From: SAR202 cluster bacterium
Lineage (GTDB): Bacteria > Chloroflexota > Dehalococcoidia > Lucifugimonadales > UBA2962
DNA length: 64,000 bases
Reading direction: 5' to 3'
Assembly: GCA_022447925.1 (NCBI GenBank)
Contig: JAKUTS010000009.1
Span: 17,894-81,893, forward strand
The position numbers and the translations under genes were made by a program. Position 1 is the stretch's first letter, and each line of letters starts with the position of its first letter. The notes under the pieces were generated by a model. The model saw only the letters and a program-made list of their open reading frames with translations, was not told the origin of the DNA and searched no databases. This document shows positions 18,753-27,604 of this stretch, piece after piece.

Positions 18753-20405
18753 TTAGTATGATTTATAACGATTTACTATTGGCATACGTCTATCTCTGCC
18801 GAAGTTGCGCTCCGTTATTTTAACTCCTGGGGGAGTTTGTCTTCTTTTATGCTCTGAGTTGTCTACCAAGTTAATAACTTTTTTTACCATCTCCTCGTCT
18901 TGGCCTTCGGAAATTATGTCTGTATAAGTTTTATCATCTTCTACATATGCTTTTAAAATCTCGTCAAGTTGGTCGTAGGGTGGTAAAGAATCTTCATCGA
19001 GTTGATTCGGCTTGAGCTCCGCACTTGGAGGCTTTCGAATGATCTCCATCGGTATTACAGTATTAATGCTGTTTCGATAGTTGCATAGTTTATAAACTAA
19101 TGTTTTTGGAACGTCTTTAATCACAGCAAAACCACCTGCCATATCTCCATACAAAGTAGCATAACCGGTTGCATATTCACTCTTGTTTCCAGTAGTCAAA
19201 GCCAACCAACCAAACTTGTTTGACATTGCCATAACTAGAGTTCCCCTAGTTCTGGATTGCAAATTTTCTTCAGCTATATTTGGCTTAGCCTTTTTGAATA
19301 GACCTTTTAATGTGGATAAGTATTCTGAAAAAACTGGTTCAATAGATGTTTTAAGTAATTCAATGCCTAGGTTTTCTGCTAGTGATTCACTATCTGTAAC
19401 GCTTCCTTCTGAGGAATACCGAGATGGCATAGAAAGTCCGACCACATTTTCGCTCCCTAGTGCATCAACGGCTATGGTTGTAACTAGCGCTGAATCAATG
19501 CCGCCTGAGATAGCTACTATGACTTTTTCGAACCCTGACTTATTCACATAATCCTTGGTTCCAGTTACAAGTGCAGAATAAACTTCTTCTAGGTCATCCA
19601 TCGGTTCTTTCAAGCTGGCTCTGCTGTTTTTTTCGGTATCAAAGTTGCTAACCTTGCATTTTTTGGTAGAAGGATCTTCCTCTAAGCTAATATCAAATAT
19701 TAGGTTGTCTTCAGAAAACTGTGATGCCCTTGCAAGCACTTCGCCATCAGTGGAAACCATGACACTAGTCCCATCAAAAACTAATTCGTCCTGCCCTCCA
19801 ACTAAATTAACATATGCCAAAGCCAAATTATGGTCTACAGCTCTCCTAGACAATAACGCTTCTCTTTGTTCTCGTTTTCCTCTGTGATATGGAGATGCAT
19901 TAATATTTATCAGCAATTTTGCGCCAGATTTGCTTTGAGTTTCAACTGGACCGTTATCAGACCAAATGTCTTCACATATGTTGATTGCAGTTTTAATTCC
20001 GTTTATGTCGTAGGTTGTTGGTTCAGTTCCTGGGGTGAAATATCGCTGCTCGTCAAACACTCCATAATTTGGCAAGATCATCTTTCTATATGTGCCTATT
20101 ACGGTCTTGTCATTAATTATTGCAGCAGAGTTGTAAATGGCATCCTTGTCCCTGTCTATATACCCGACTACAACATATATATTTTCTGAAGCTGAGACTA
20201 TTCGTTTAAGGGCTGCCAGATTATCATCAACGAACTGGGTTTTAAATATGAGATCTTCAGGAGGATATCCTGTAATAGATAATTCGGGAAAGGCTATTAG
20301 TTCAACTTCTAAATCTTTCGCTGATTTAATTCGCCGCAGGATTCGATCGATGTTTCCATCTATGTCTCCGACAGTTACATTAATCTGTGATAGAGCGATG
20401 CGCAT
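18753..20405 (-). CDS. nadE: Glutamine-dependent NAD+ synthetase
   Basis: 550 residues in two domains. Residues 1-250 are a carbon-nitrogen hydrolase with Glu in A-F-P-E-L-S, Lys in Y-R-K-M-I-L-P-N-Y-G-V-F-D-E and Cys in N-I-C-E-D-I-W. Residues about 280-545 are the synthetase with the PP-loop S-G-G-I-D-S-A-L and T-T-G-N-K-S-E-Y-A-T-G-Y. It amidates nicotinate adenine dinucleotide with glutamine nitrogen. ATG start. The neighbouring gcv genes consume NAD+ via dihydrolipoamide dehydrogenase, but the link may be incidental. Confidence 0.96.
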   Translation of the reverse strand: MRIALSQINVTVGDIDGNIDRILRRIKSAKDLEVELIAFPELSITGYPPEDLIFKTQFVDDNLAALKRIVSASENIYVVVGYIDRDKDAIYNSAAIINDKTVIGTYRKMILPNYGVFDEQRYFTPGTEPTTYDINGIKTAINICEDIWSDNGPVETQSKSGAKLLININASPYHRGKREQREALLSRRAVDHNLALAYVNLVGGQDELVFDGTSVMVSTDGEVLARASQFSEDNLIFDISLEEDPSTKKCKVSNFDTEKNSRASLKEPMDDLEEVYSALVTGTKDYVNKSGFEKVIVAISGGIDSALVTTIAVDALGSENVVGLSMPSRYSSEGSVTDSESLAENLGIELLKTSIEPVFSEYLSTLKGLFKKAKPNIAEENLQSRTRGTLVMAMSNKFGWLALTTGNKSEYATGYATLYGDMAGGFAVIKDVPKTLVYKLCNYRNSINTVIPMEIIRKPPSAELKPNQLDEDSLPPYDQLDEILKAYVEDDKTYTDIISEGQDEEMVKKVINLVDNSEHKRRQTPPGVKITERNFGRDRRMPIVNRYKSY

Positions 20406-20456
20406 TTAGAATGTCCGATTGTCTATTATTCTTTTTTAAAGAAACTTCGAATGTTA

Positions 20457-21620
20457 TTAGCCTTTTTGTACAAAGGTATCAATACGATTCAAGGCCTCTA
20501 GTATGTTCTCAGCCGAATTAGCGAATGAAAAACGTACGAATCCGTCTCCATATTTGCCGAAATCTTCACCGGCTAAACATGCCACTCCGGCTTCCTGCAA
20601 AAGGTTGTCCGCAAAGTTTCGACTAGTCATCCCTGTGTCTTTAACATTTGGAAAAACATAAAAAGCACCCTTTGGCATCTGGCATGATATTCCATTGATG
20701 TTGTTTAATCCATTAACGATAATATCTCGACGCCTCTTAAATTCCTGAACCATTTTATTGGGTTCATCTTGGGATCCATCAAGTGCCTCAATAGCGGCTA
20801 TCTGAGTTGCTGAAGAAGTGCATGAAACACTGTTTGCCATTAGTTTGCCCATTTGGCTGGCTAAATCTTCAGGCATAATACCATAGCCTATTCTCCATCC
20901 AGTCATCGCATAAGTCTTTGAAAATCCATCCAAAATAATTGTCCTGTCAACCATACCTTGGAATTGTGTGATGGATTCATGGTTCCCTTCATATAGGAAT
21001 CTAATGTATATTTCATCTGACATCACGTATATGTCATGTTTTAGCGATAATTCGGCGAGTTTTTCTAGATCCTCTTTTGGGATTATGCTCCCACAAGGAT
21101 TGTTTGGAGAGTTCAATATCATTAATTTCGTTTTCGATGTGATTTTCGATTCAATTTCTTCAACATCAATACTGAAATCCTTGCTTTCATGTAACTGCAT
21201 TGGTACTGGAACACCGCCGACATAATTGATCATAGATTCGTAAATTGGAAATCCAGGATTTGGATATAGTACTTCGTCACCTTCGTTGATTAATGAAAGC
21301 ATAGTAAAAAACATGATGGGTTTGCCGCCAGGAGTCACAACAACATTTTCTGGAGAAACATTAATGTGCCGTGTGACTTCAATCTCTTTAGCGATGCGGG
21401 CCCGCACGTCTGGCATTCCTGGAGAGGGGCCATAATGAGTATAGCCATCGTTAAGAGCTTGTGCTCCAGCGGCCACGACATTTGGTGGAGTATCAAAATC
21501 AGGCTCACCGATTTGTAGATGTATTATATCTCTGCCTTCAGCTTCCAACTTTTTTGCTCTAGCTAATACTTCAAAAGCAGTTTCAGTGCCTAATCTACTC
21601 ATTCTATTTGCTAATTTCAT
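20457..21620 (-). CDS. PLP-dependent aminotransferase, class I/II (aspartate aminotransferase-like)
   Basis: 387 residues. PLP lysine in S-K-T-Y-A-M-T-G-W-R-I-G-Y; N-S-P-N-N-P-C-G and the C-terminal V-R-F-S-F-A-N-S Arg motif are present. Closest by eye to the AspC/Alt Igamma group, which acts on aspartate, alanine or aromatic amino acids; specificity is not assignable. ATG 21620 has GAGGT five bases upstream. Probable first gene of the minus-strand operon running to trmI. Confidence 0.88.
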   Translation of the reverse strand: MKLANRMSRLGTETAFEVLARAKKLEAEGRDIIHLQIGEPDFDTPPNVVAAGAQALNDGYTHYGPSPGMPDVRARIAKEIEVTRHINVSPENVVVTPGGKPIMFFTMLSLINEGDEVLYPNPGFPIYESMINYVGGVPVPMQLHESKDFSIDVEEIESKITSKTKLMILNSPNNPCGSIIPKEDLEKLAELSLKHDIYVMSDEIYIRFLYEGNHESITQFQGMVDRTIILDGFSKTYAMTGWRIGYGIMPEDLASQMGKLMANSVSCTSSATQIAAIEALDGSQDEPNKMVQEFKRRRDIIVNGLNNINGISCQMPKGAFYVFPNVKDTGMTSRNFADNLLQEAGVACLAGEDFGKYGDGFVRFSFANSAENILEALNRIDTFVQKG

Positions 21621-21736
21621 CTATTACCTCTGCTGATTGGATCAAATTTTTCATATAAGTTTAATTAATTTACGTAATTTATTGAGCTAAATAGTATACA
21701 TCTATATTGGCCTTAAAAAGTTTTTATGGACCTGTA

Positions 21737-22921
21737 TTAAGGAGTATACATCTCTGAATGTGCCAACGATTTCTTCTGGCCGAAACCACCTGTAATAATA
21801 ACGCTACCGTCTGCCAGAGTTAATGCAACATGCTGATATCGTGCCGTTGACATATCCGGACCGCTAGTCCATGTATTGGACTCCGGATCATATATCTCTG
21901 TCTCAACCTTATTTCCTAGTGCTCCAGTTACTAGTACACGACCGTCTTGCAATATGCTTGCCTGATGTTTGGCTCGCGGGATTTCAGTTTCTCCAGCTGG
22001 TGTCCATCCTTCAGTGGCCGGATCCCAGATTTCTGCAGTTTTACGTTTACCCATACCTCCTATTACCAGGACGCGTCCATCATTTAATAGAGTGGCAGTA
22101 TGTAAACTTCTTCCTGTCGACATTTCTCCCGCAAGGGACCACGTGTCGTTTGCAGGATCATATACTTCAGCCATTTTTATAAAAGGCCCATCTGGGTTGC
22201 CCCCTCCGGTAACAAGTACGCGGCCATCATTCAACAGCGTCGCGGTGTGTAAGATGCGTTTTTCTGACATTGAAGCAACTTCAGTCCAAGCGTTAGTGTT
22301 AGGGTCATATGTTTCAACTGATGCATGCTTTCGCAGCTCGTTATCAGCTCCACCTGATAAAAGTACACGTCCATCATTGAGTAATACTCCAGCAGCATTT
22401 ACTCTTTCAAAGTTCATTGTGTCAGTTTCTGTCCAGGCATTAGTTTCAGGATTCCATACTTCAGCTCTGTCTAAACCAAACTCTTGATTTCCGGCTCCAC
22501 CGGCGGCTATAACTCTGCCGTCATTTAATGCTACAAGAATCAGTGACTTGCGTTCTTTTATTGGTTCAGCAATAAAGTCCCACGTACCAGTTTCTGGGTC
22601 GAAAATCTCTGCGGTGTTGCTCATGGCTTTTGAATATCCTTGTGAAGCACCTTCACTTACACCTCCCATCACTAATGCACGTCCATCTGGAAGTGCTACC
22701 CCTGTGAACTCAATTCTTTTTTCGGCCATTTCGCCCACGTCACTGACTGAGCCAATTGGCTTAGTCAAGTCATCTGTTTTGTTTTCATTAACCGACTGAT
22801 CTGATGAATCTTGCTCTACATTTACTTCTGTTGAAGTGCTATCTGTCGATGTTTCAGTAGCGTTGCTACATGCCAAAAGCCCGGACAGTAGTAACATAAG
22901 TAATAGAACGAATTTAGTCAT
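21737..22921 (-). CDS. Kelch-repeat lipoprotein
   Basis: 394 residues. Signal peptide with lipobox L-L-A-C (Cys18), a Ser/Thr/Asp-rich linker (19-55), then seven kelch-type repeats, each with the core L-x-D-G-R-V-L-V-x-G-G followed by A-E-x-Y-D-P-x-T-x-x-W. They should close into a beta propeller outside the membrane. Function is unknown; kelch propellers bind carbohydrates or proteins, or act as oxidases when extra ligands are present, and no such ligands are evident. ATG with AAAGGA upstream. A paralogue starts at 63065. Confidence 0.82.
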   Translation of the reverse strand: MTKFVLLLMLLLSGLLACSNATETSTDSTSTEVNVEQDSSDQSVNENKTDDLTKPIGSVSDVGEMAEKRIEFTGVALPDGRALVMGGVSEGASQGYSKAMSNTAEIFDPETGTWDFIAEPIKERKSLILVALNDGRVIAAGGAGNQEFGLDRAEVWNPETNAWTETDTMNFERVNAAGVLLNDGRVLLSGGADNELRKHASVETYDPNTNAWTEVASMSEKRILHTATLLNDGRVLVTGGGNPDGPFIKMAEVYDPANDTWSLAGEMSTGRSLHTATLLNDGRVLVIGGMGKRKTAEIWDPATEGWTPAGETEIPRAKHQASILQDGRVLVTGALGNKVETEIYDPESNTWTSGPDMSTARYQHVALTLADGSVIITGGFGQKKSLAHSEMYTP

Positions 22922-23033
22922 TGAATAATCCTTTTGTGTATATGCGTAAAAGCATTTAAATTAGTATACAACTTTTTTATCTGCAGATTGGAGCGCTAGC
23001 CTATGCTAAAATCTCAGTTTGGAGGATTTCATA

Positions 23034-23936
23034 TTGAAAGTTTATCTCGGAGTTCCTAGAGGATTTTGTGCTGGAGTTGTGCGTGCTATCGATGTTGTTG
23101 AACTTGCTTTAAAAAAGTTTGGCACCCCTATATATGTTAAGCATGAAATAGTTCACAACCCATATGTGGTTAAATCTCTCGAGGATAAAGGTGCGATTAC
23201 TGTTGAAAAGGTTGAAGAAATACCAAATGGTTCTACGGTAGTATTTTCTGCTCACGGTTCTCCTCCTTCGGATTTTGAGAAAGCTGAGCAAAACGAACTA
23301 CATGTAATTGATGCAACTTGTCCTCTCGTTACTAAAGTTCACAATGAAGCCAAGAAATATACTAGAGAAGGGATGCAGGTCATATTAGTCGGTCATAGGG
23401 GACATCAGGAAGTTATCGGAACTATGGGCCAGTCAGAAATGCACCTAATAGATGAAAGAGAAGGGTTTGATATCCCTACTTGGGATAAAAAGGCTCCAGT
23501 TGCTGTACTTACACAAACGACACTCTCTGTAGATGATACCCAAGCTGCAATCGATGGCATAACGGAGAAATTTGAAAATGTAACTGTTAGAAATGATTTA
23601 TGTTACGCAACAACGAACAGACAAGCTGCTGTTAAACAGCTATGCAAGCAGGTTGATTTGGTACTAGTTATCGGTGCTCCAAACAGCTCCAATTGTAATC
23701 GGTTGCGGGAGGTGGCAGAGGCAGCTGGTGTCACAGCATATCTGGTTAATGGGCCTGATGAGATAGACGATGCATGGCTTGATGGAATTGAAAAAGTTGG
23801 AATAACTTCCGGAGCTTCTACACCGGATGATTTGATACTCGCTGTTATCGACAAAATAAAACCCGACGAAGTTAATAGAATTGATGGGGTGGATGAAGAT
23901 ATAAGCTTTGTTTTACCAAGAGAACTACGTAATTAG
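23034..23936 (+). CDS. ispH: 4-hydroxy-3-methylbut-2-enyl diphosphate reductase
   Basis: Last enzyme of the MEP isoprenoid pathway: a [4Fe-4S] reductase making IPP and DMAPP. 300 residues. Cluster cysteines Cys12 (R-G-F-C-A-G-V), Cys96 (D-A-T-C-P-L-V) and Cys190 (N-D-L-C-Y-A-T-T-N-R-Q); catalytic Glu126 and substrate histidines His41 and His74 are present. The TTG at 23034 is eight bases after GGAGG (23021-23025). An in-frame TTG at 23019 overlaps that ribosome site and is rejected. Confidence 0.96.
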   Translation: MKVYLGVPRGFCAGVVRAIDVVELALKKFGTPIYVKHEIVHNPYVVKSLEDKGAITVEKVEEIPNGSTVVFSAHGSPPSDFEKAEQNELHVIDATCPLVTKVHNEAKKYTREGMQVILVGHRGHQEVIGTMGQSEMHLIDEREGFDIPTWDKKAPVAVLTQTTLSVDDTQAAIDGITEKFENVTVRNDLCYATTNRQAAVKQLCKQVDLVLVIGAPNSSNCNRLREVAEAAGVTAYLVNGPDEIDDAWLDGIEKVGITSGASTPDDLILAVIDKIKPDEVNRIDGVDEDISFVLPRELRN

Positions 23937-23965
23937 AACTTATTACTCTATAGTTTGAGCCTCCA

Positions 23966-24661
23966 GTGTTTGTAAAAATAGAAAGCCTCACCGAATCCAT
24001 ATTTAAACTCTCTGGCACTGTTATAGTGATCGACGTATTAAGAGCATTTTCAACAGCCGTTGTTGCATTTCAAAATGGTGTTGAAAAAATCATTATGGTC
24101 GAAGAGGTTGAACAGGCACTAGCCATCCAAAAAAATGGATTTGCTGATATCTCCATGGGTGAAGTTGAAGGTAAAAAGCCAGATGGTTTTGATTTCGGGA
24201 ATTCACCATTCCAATTATCGAATGCGAATATTCGAGGAGCTACACTCGTTCAGTCGACAAGGGCTGGCACTACCGGTGTTGAGAGAGCTAGTAAAGCTGG
24301 GGCATCTACTATATTTGCTGCTTCTTTAATGAATGCAAGCGCTACATCTGATTTGGTGAAGTCATTGAAATGTGAACCCGTTACTATATTTGCAATGGGA
24401 GCGTGGGGAACCACAAGGTCTGATGAAGATGAGCAGTGTGCTTTGTATATAAGGAATCTTCTGCAGGACAGACAACCTGATCCTCAATCAGTTATAAATT
24501 TGGTAAGAGTAGGGGAGGAAGCACAGAAATATGGAGATTCTAATCAGCCGCAATATCATCCGAAAGATCTGGATATAGCATTAAATATTGACTCAGCAAA
24601 TTTTGCTATTAGAATCGAAGAAACAGATGGCTTGTTGGTTGCTAAGCCAGTCAAAGTCTAA
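23966..24661 (+). CDS. 2-phosphosulfolactate phosphatase (ComB) family protein
   Basis: 231 residues. Motifs V-I-D-V-L-R-A-F-S-T-A, M-G-E-V-E-G-K-K-P-D-G-F-D-F-G-N-S-P and T-R-A-G-T-T-G-V match ComB, which in archaea dephosphorylates 2-phosphosulfolactate during coenzyme M synthesis. Bacterial homologues are common without that pathway, and no other coenzyme M or sulfolactate gene is here, so the physiological substrate is uncertain. GTG start at 23966 with a weak ribosome site, 29 nt after ispH. Confidence 0.82.
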   Translation: MFVKIESLTESIFKLSGTVIVIDVLRAFSTAVVAFQNGVEKIIMVEEVEQALAIQKNGFADISMGEVEGKKPDGFDFGNSPFQLSNANIRGATLVQSTRAGTTGVERASKAGASTIFAASLMNASATSDLVKSLKCEPVTIFAMGAWGTTRSDEDEQCALYIRNLLQDRQPDPQSVINLVRVGEEAQKYGDSNQPQYHPKDLDIALNIDSANFAIRIEETDGLLVAKPVKV

Positions 24662-24696
24662 TTGATAAGAGCATGCGACCCGTAAAGGACAGATAA

Positions 24697-25641
24697 ATGA
24701 AATATCGTAATTTAGGTAATTCTGGATTGAAGGTTTCTGAAATTGGTTTTGGTACTAATAATTTTGGGACTAATGATAAGTGGCCATTCCATATGGGCGC
24801 CAGTGAGGCGGCAACTCTTATAGATGCAGCCTTAGACGTTGGGATAAATATGATAGATACGGCTAATGTTTATGGTACGGGTAAATCTGAAGAATATGTT
24901 GGTAAGGCACTTAAAGGCAAAAGAGAACAAGCATTAATTGCCACCAAAGTTAGAGGTCCAATGGGAGAAGGTCCACATGGAGAAGGCCTGTCCAGGAAGT
25001 CTATATTTCATGAAATAGAAGCTAGTTTAAGAAGATTGCAAACAGACTACGTCGATTTATATCAACTCCACTGGGTGGATAAAGATACGTCTATAGAAGA
25101 GACTTTGAGAGCTTTAGACGACTTAATTAAGCAGGGCAAAGTTCGTTACATCGGTTGCTCAAATTATGAGGCATGGAGGCTATGCGAAACTGTTTGGACA
25201 TCAAAAAGTCTAAATTTAAATCCTATAGTTAGTACGCAGCCAGCCTATAGTTTGCTTGATAGAGGTATTGAAAGCGAAGTGATCCCATTTTGTGAGGAAT
25301 ATCAAATTGGTGTCATCCCATATTTCCCTTTGGCTCATGGATTGCTCACAGGTAAATATAAAAGGAATCAAAAACCTCCGAAGGGCTCTAGATTAGAAGC
25401 AAAGTCAGAGCCTTATGAAACAGCCAATTTTGACTTGATAGAAGGCCTAGAAAAATTTGCAACTGATAGGGGGCACACAATTTTGGAATTGGCATTCGCA
25501 TGGCTTTTATCAAAAGACGTTGTGAGCACTGTAATCGCAGGAGCTACCAAGATAGAACAGATTGAATCTAACGCAGTCGCAGCAGACTGGGTTCTCACCG
25601 GTGAAGAAGTAGATGAAATTAATAAATTATTGGAAGAGTAA
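24697..25641 (+). CDS. Aldo/keto reductase
   Basis: 314-residue NADPH-dependent TIM-barrel reductase. The N-terminus M-K-Y-R-N-L-G-N-S-G-L-K-V-S-E-I-G-F-G and the tetrad are visible: Asp in M-I-D-T-A, Tyr in N-V-Y-G-T-G-K-S-E, Lys in I-A-T-K-V and His in Y-Q-L-H-W. Belongs to the general (YajO/Tas-like) branch; substrate unknown. ATG start with AAAGGAC upstream. Followed five bases later by the dehydrogenase gene. Confidence 0.9.
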   Translation: MKYRNLGNSGLKVSEIGFGTNNFGTNDKWPFHMGASEAATLIDAALDVGINMIDTANVYGTGKSEEYVGKALKGKREQALIATKVRGPMGEGPHGEGLSRKSIFHEIEASLRRLQTDYVDLYQLHWVDKDTSIEETLRALDDLIKQGKVRYIGCSNYEAWRLCETVWTSKSLNLNPIVSTQPAYSLLDRGIESEVIPFCEEYQIGVIPYFPLAHGLLTGKYKRNQKPPKGSRLEAKSEPYETANFDLIEGLEKFATDRGHTILELAFAWLLSKDVVSTVIAGATKIEQIESNAVAADWVLTGEEVDEINKLLEE

Positions 25642-25645
25642 GTAA

Positions 25646-26614
25646 TTGAACACATCAAAGAAACTAGTCGTTATTCCTGCGGATTCTCCCACTCAAATCG
25701 AAGGATCACCGCACCTTGATATATTGAAAAAGCATGCCGAAGTTGAGCTGTATTCTGACTTCCCGTCAACTCAAGCCGAGAAGATGAGAAGAGTTGAAAA
25801 TGCAGATGTTTTAATTAACTCAAGAAGTTCTTTGCACTGGTCCGGCGAAGAGTTCAGTTCTTTACCGAAACTAAAAATGATGTCCACCTGTTCGGTTGGC
25901 GTTGATGGATTGGATTTAGATGGTGCAAAAAAAGCCGGAGTCATAATATGCAATCAGCCAGGCAGTAATGCTCCATTCGTGTCTGAGCATGCTATCGCAT
26001 TAATGTTAGGCGTCGCGAAGAGAACTTCGTCATATACCGCTCAACTTAAAGCTGGCATATGGTCGTATGTTAATGGAGTGTTTTTAAAGGGAAAGACGCT
26101 TGGAATCATAGGTACCGGCAATATTGGTAAACAGACTGCTGAGATGGCGAAAGCGCTAGGTATGAACGTAATTGCTTGGACATATAACCCTAATCTAGAG
26201 TGGTCTAAATCAACTGGTATTAATTATGTTGATTTAGATGAATTATTACAGACATCCGATGTGGTCAGCCTGCATACCAGATTAAGTCCTGACACTGAAG
26301 GGTTTATTGGGGAAAAAGAAATAAATTCAATGAAACCAGGGGCTATGTTAATTAACGTCGGTAGGGGAGCCTTGATCGACACTTCGGCTATGGTGTCGGC
26401 CTTGCACTCAGGCCAATTAGGTGGTGCCGGCTTGGATGTTTTCGATGTTGAACCAATAACGAAAGATCACCCTATTTTGGAATGTGACAACGTTGTGCTG
26501 ACTCCTCATACAGCTGACGTGGTTCCAGAAGGAGTTGATGTGCTTAATGCAGGTGCTGTTAAGAACGTTTTAGCTTTTCTTGAGGGCAAACCAATTAACA
26601 TAGTTAATCCTTAA
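25646..26614 (+). CDS. D-isomer-specific 2-hydroxyacid dehydrogenase
   Basis: 322 residues. NAD motif G-I-I-G-T-G-N-I-G-K-Q, catalytic Arg in N-V-G-R-G-A-L-I-D, Glu in D-V-F-D-V-E-P and His in L-T-P-H-T-A. Resembles phosphoglycerate or glyoxylate/hydroxypyruvate reductases without the ACT domain, so a serine-pathway role is not implied. TTG start at 25646 almost abuts the aldo/keto reductase gene. Confidence 0.88.
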   Translation: MNTSKKLVVIPADSPTQIEGSPHLDILKKHAEVELYSDFPSTQAEKMRRVENADVLINSRSSLHWSGEEFSSLPKLKMMSTCSVGVDGLDLDGAKKAGVIICNQPGSNAPFVSEHAIALMLGVAKRTSSYTAQLKAGIWSYVNGVFLKGKTLGIIGTGNIGKQTAEMAKALGMNVIAWTYNPNLEWSKSTGINYVDLDELLQTSDVVSLHTRLSPDTEGFIGEKEINSMKPGAMLINVGRGALIDTSAMVSALHSGQLGGAGLDVFDVEPITKDHPILECDNVVLTPHTADVVPEGVDVLNAGAVKNVLAFLEGKPINIVNP

Positions 26615-26627
26615 TAAAGGAGCAAAT

Positions 26628-27569
26628 ATGACAGAAAATAAACGTAAAGTGGTAGAAGGATACGCTGACGTTCCTGGCGGTAAAGTCTGGTACAAAATCA
26701 TGGGCGAAGGTGATGGTCTGCCTCTGATAACTCTACATGGTGGTCCCGGGTCAACTCATAATGGCTTTAGCCCGTTAGAGGCTTTAACGGATGAACGCAA
26801 AGTCATATTTTATGATCAGCTTGGTTGCGGGAAATCTGATCGTCCTGATGACGTAAGTCTTTGGAACACAGAGCGTTTTGTCCAAGAGTTAGCTGGTCTT
26901 AGAGAAGCATTAGGGTTTAGCTCGGTTCACATCTTAGGTCACTCGTGGGGAACGATGCTGGCTACTGACTATTTGCTTACACAACCCAAAGGTGTTCAGA
27001 GTGTAATAATGTCGAGTCCTTGCATCAGTATTCCTATGTGGGTTAAAGACTGCCAGAACTATATAAAACAATTAGATGAAGATGTGCAAACCGCTATCGA
27101 ATTACATCAGAAAAACGGAACAACTGACTCGCCAGAATATCAAAGAGCCGTTGAAGAATTTAATAAAAAGCATGTTAACCCGCTCTATTCAAAACCTGAA
27201 ATATTTAAAAGTTATTTGAAACAAAGAGGAGTCATAGTCTACGAAACCATGTGGGGCATAAATGAGTTTTACATGACAGGAAACTTGGCAGGATATGACC
27301 GTACCGAAAGGTTGCATGAAATAAAAATACCCACCTTGTTTTCTTGTGGACGCGTTGATGAGGCTACTCCAGAAACCACAGGTTATTATCACACACTAGT
27401 ACCGGGATCAGAGTTTATGATTTATGAAAATAGTGCTCACATGCCGCATTGGGATGAGCCGGAACGCTACATCGAAGTGGTGTCTGATTTTATGCGAAGA
27501 AATGATCCTGACAAATCACATGACGACGATCTGTCATTAACGGATTTTGGCTCCACTGGCTATTCTTAA
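26628..27569 (+). CDS. Proline iminopeptidase-like alpha/beta hydrolase
   Basis: 313 residues with the tricorn-interacting-factor F1/proline iminopeptidase layout: oxyanion H-G-G-P-G-S, F-Y-D-Q-L-G-C-G-K-S-D-R, nucleophile Ser in L-G-H-S-W-G-T, a helical cap (about 130-215), acid in G-R-V-D-E-A-T and His in S-A-H-M-P-H-W. It would release N-terminal proline or other residues from peptides. ATG with AAGGAG seven to eight bases upstream. Confidence 0.87.
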   Translation: MTENKRKVVEGYADVPGGKVWYKIMGEGDGLPLITLHGGPGSTHNGFSPLEALTDERKVIFYDQLGCGKSDRPDDVSLWNTERFVQELAGLREALGFSSVHILGHSWGTMLATDYLLTQPKGVQSVIMSSPCISIPMWVKDCQNYIKQLDEDVQTAIELHQKNGTTDSPEYQRAVEEFNKKHVNPLYSKPEIFKSYLKQRGVIVYETMWGINEFYMTGNLAGYDRTERLHEIKIPTLFSCGRVDEATPETTGYYHTLVPGSEFMIYENSAHMPHWDEPERYIEVVSDFMRRNDPDKSHDDDLSLTDFGSTGYS

Positions 27570-27604
27570 TAATAAATACGAAAATCGTGAACTCAGTCGT
27601 TATT

